The notes under the pieces are model-generated. The model did not search any database and was not told the DNA's origin. It worked only from the letters and a program-made list of their open reading frames with translations. Made by a program: the position numbers and the translations under genes. From Solea solea (taxonomy: Eukaryota; Chordata; Actinopteri; Pleuronectiformes; Soleidae): a stretch of 64,000 nt of DNA. Location: contig NC_081135.1 of NCBI RefSeq assembly GCF_958295425.1, positions 26,078,933-26,142,932 on the forward strand, given 5' to 3'. Below are positions 63,493 through 64,000 of the stretch, piece after piece. How positions within the stretch are numbered: the stretch's first letter is position 1; each line of letters begins with the position of its first letter.

Positions 63493-64000
63493 GTAAATCC
63501 AACAAAAGCTGCCCCCTTCCTGCCTGCCTCGCTCTATTCTCTCTCTCTCGCTCTCCCTCTCTCTCTCGGCGTCACAATGGAGGCCCTCTCTGCGCTTCCT
63601 GCTCGCTGCTAGTTTGCACATAGTCATTGCACATCTAATGCAGAGGCTTTTAATATTTTATAAGCATTTTATGGTGTAGAAGGCTGCTTCAGATCTTGTA
63701 GGAAGGAACATAAGGTGGAATTAGCGTACTCCAAATGGCCTTACTTACCTTTTTAAATGTCATGCATGGGCCTGGCTTTGGAAGAATAAAGCAGTTAAGG
63801 GTAAAAGATGGTATTCTGAAACATTTCATGAATAACCAAGATTTAAGGGTCTCAACACATGACCACCCCCTGATGTTTTTAAAAGATAGAAGTGTGCTTC
63901 TGGAGGAGATGTCTCACTTTAATAATGTGAGAGGAAGGCCTCACGTGGGGTGGGCTTAGACTGAAAGGATAATAGAAACAGTTTTGGCATCACTTCTTTT
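63493..64000 (+). other. gpd2: gpd2 intron, start
   Basis: Follows the donor at 63493. It contains a (TC)n tract at about 63538-63570 and no further recognisable exon up to the window end. Confidence 0.7.

Overview
The window reads as a vertebrate, almost certainly teleost fish, chromosome. It has interrupted genes with GT/AG introns, long AT-rich gene-free stretches, many (CA)n microsatellites and short fish-type transposon remnants. Two protein-coding loci are recognisable. The first is a complete nr4a2 (nurr1-type orphan nuclear receptor) on the minus strand: six coding exons at 45520-48576 encode 600 residues, preceded by two predicted 5' UTR exons and a CRE-containing promoter near 49.5 kb. 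The second is gpd2 (mitochondrial FAD-dependent glycerol-3-phosphate dehydrogenase) on the plus strand, seen only as two exons at 57296-57420 and 63328-63492. A minus-strand nr4a2 beside a divergent plus-strand gpd2 is the arrangement known from human chromosome 2, so the order supports both calls.

Layout. 1-44.2 kb is a gene desert lying 3' of nr4a2, the side that in human separates KCNJ3 from NR4A2. I find no convincing exon in it. It holds two divergently arranged fragments of a Penelope-like retroelement (about 5.9-7.0 kb). The plus-strand fragment is interrupted by a 203-bp insert flanked by a 10-bp target duplication, and a near-identical copy of that insert lies at 8.2 kb. The desert also holds three copies of one hAT-type MITE (8.85, 17.36 and 24.51 kb), each with a matching 8-bp target duplication, a 42-bp perfect palindrome at 648-689, a hairpin-forming repeat at 22.8-23.0 kb, other dispersed repeats, and several stretches that look like conserved regulatory DNA. 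44.2-49.6 kb is nr4a2. 49.6-57.3 kb is the nr4a2/gpd2 intergenic region, or gpd2 5' region, with more MITE and repeat fragments. 57.3-64 kb is gpd2 exon/intron sequence.

The two genes have no direct biochemical link: nr4a2 is a DNA-binding transcription factor and gpd2 a mitochondrial metabolic enzyme. Their shared neighbourhood is ancient synteny. The most interesting points are a chain of three overlapping upstream ORFs in the nr4a2 leader, a 60-bp perfect palindrome in its 3' UTR, the Penelope/insert arrangement, and the failure to find the gpd2 exon(s) expected between the two visible ones. I see no wholly new gene system. Everything here was read by eye, with no database search or alignment.
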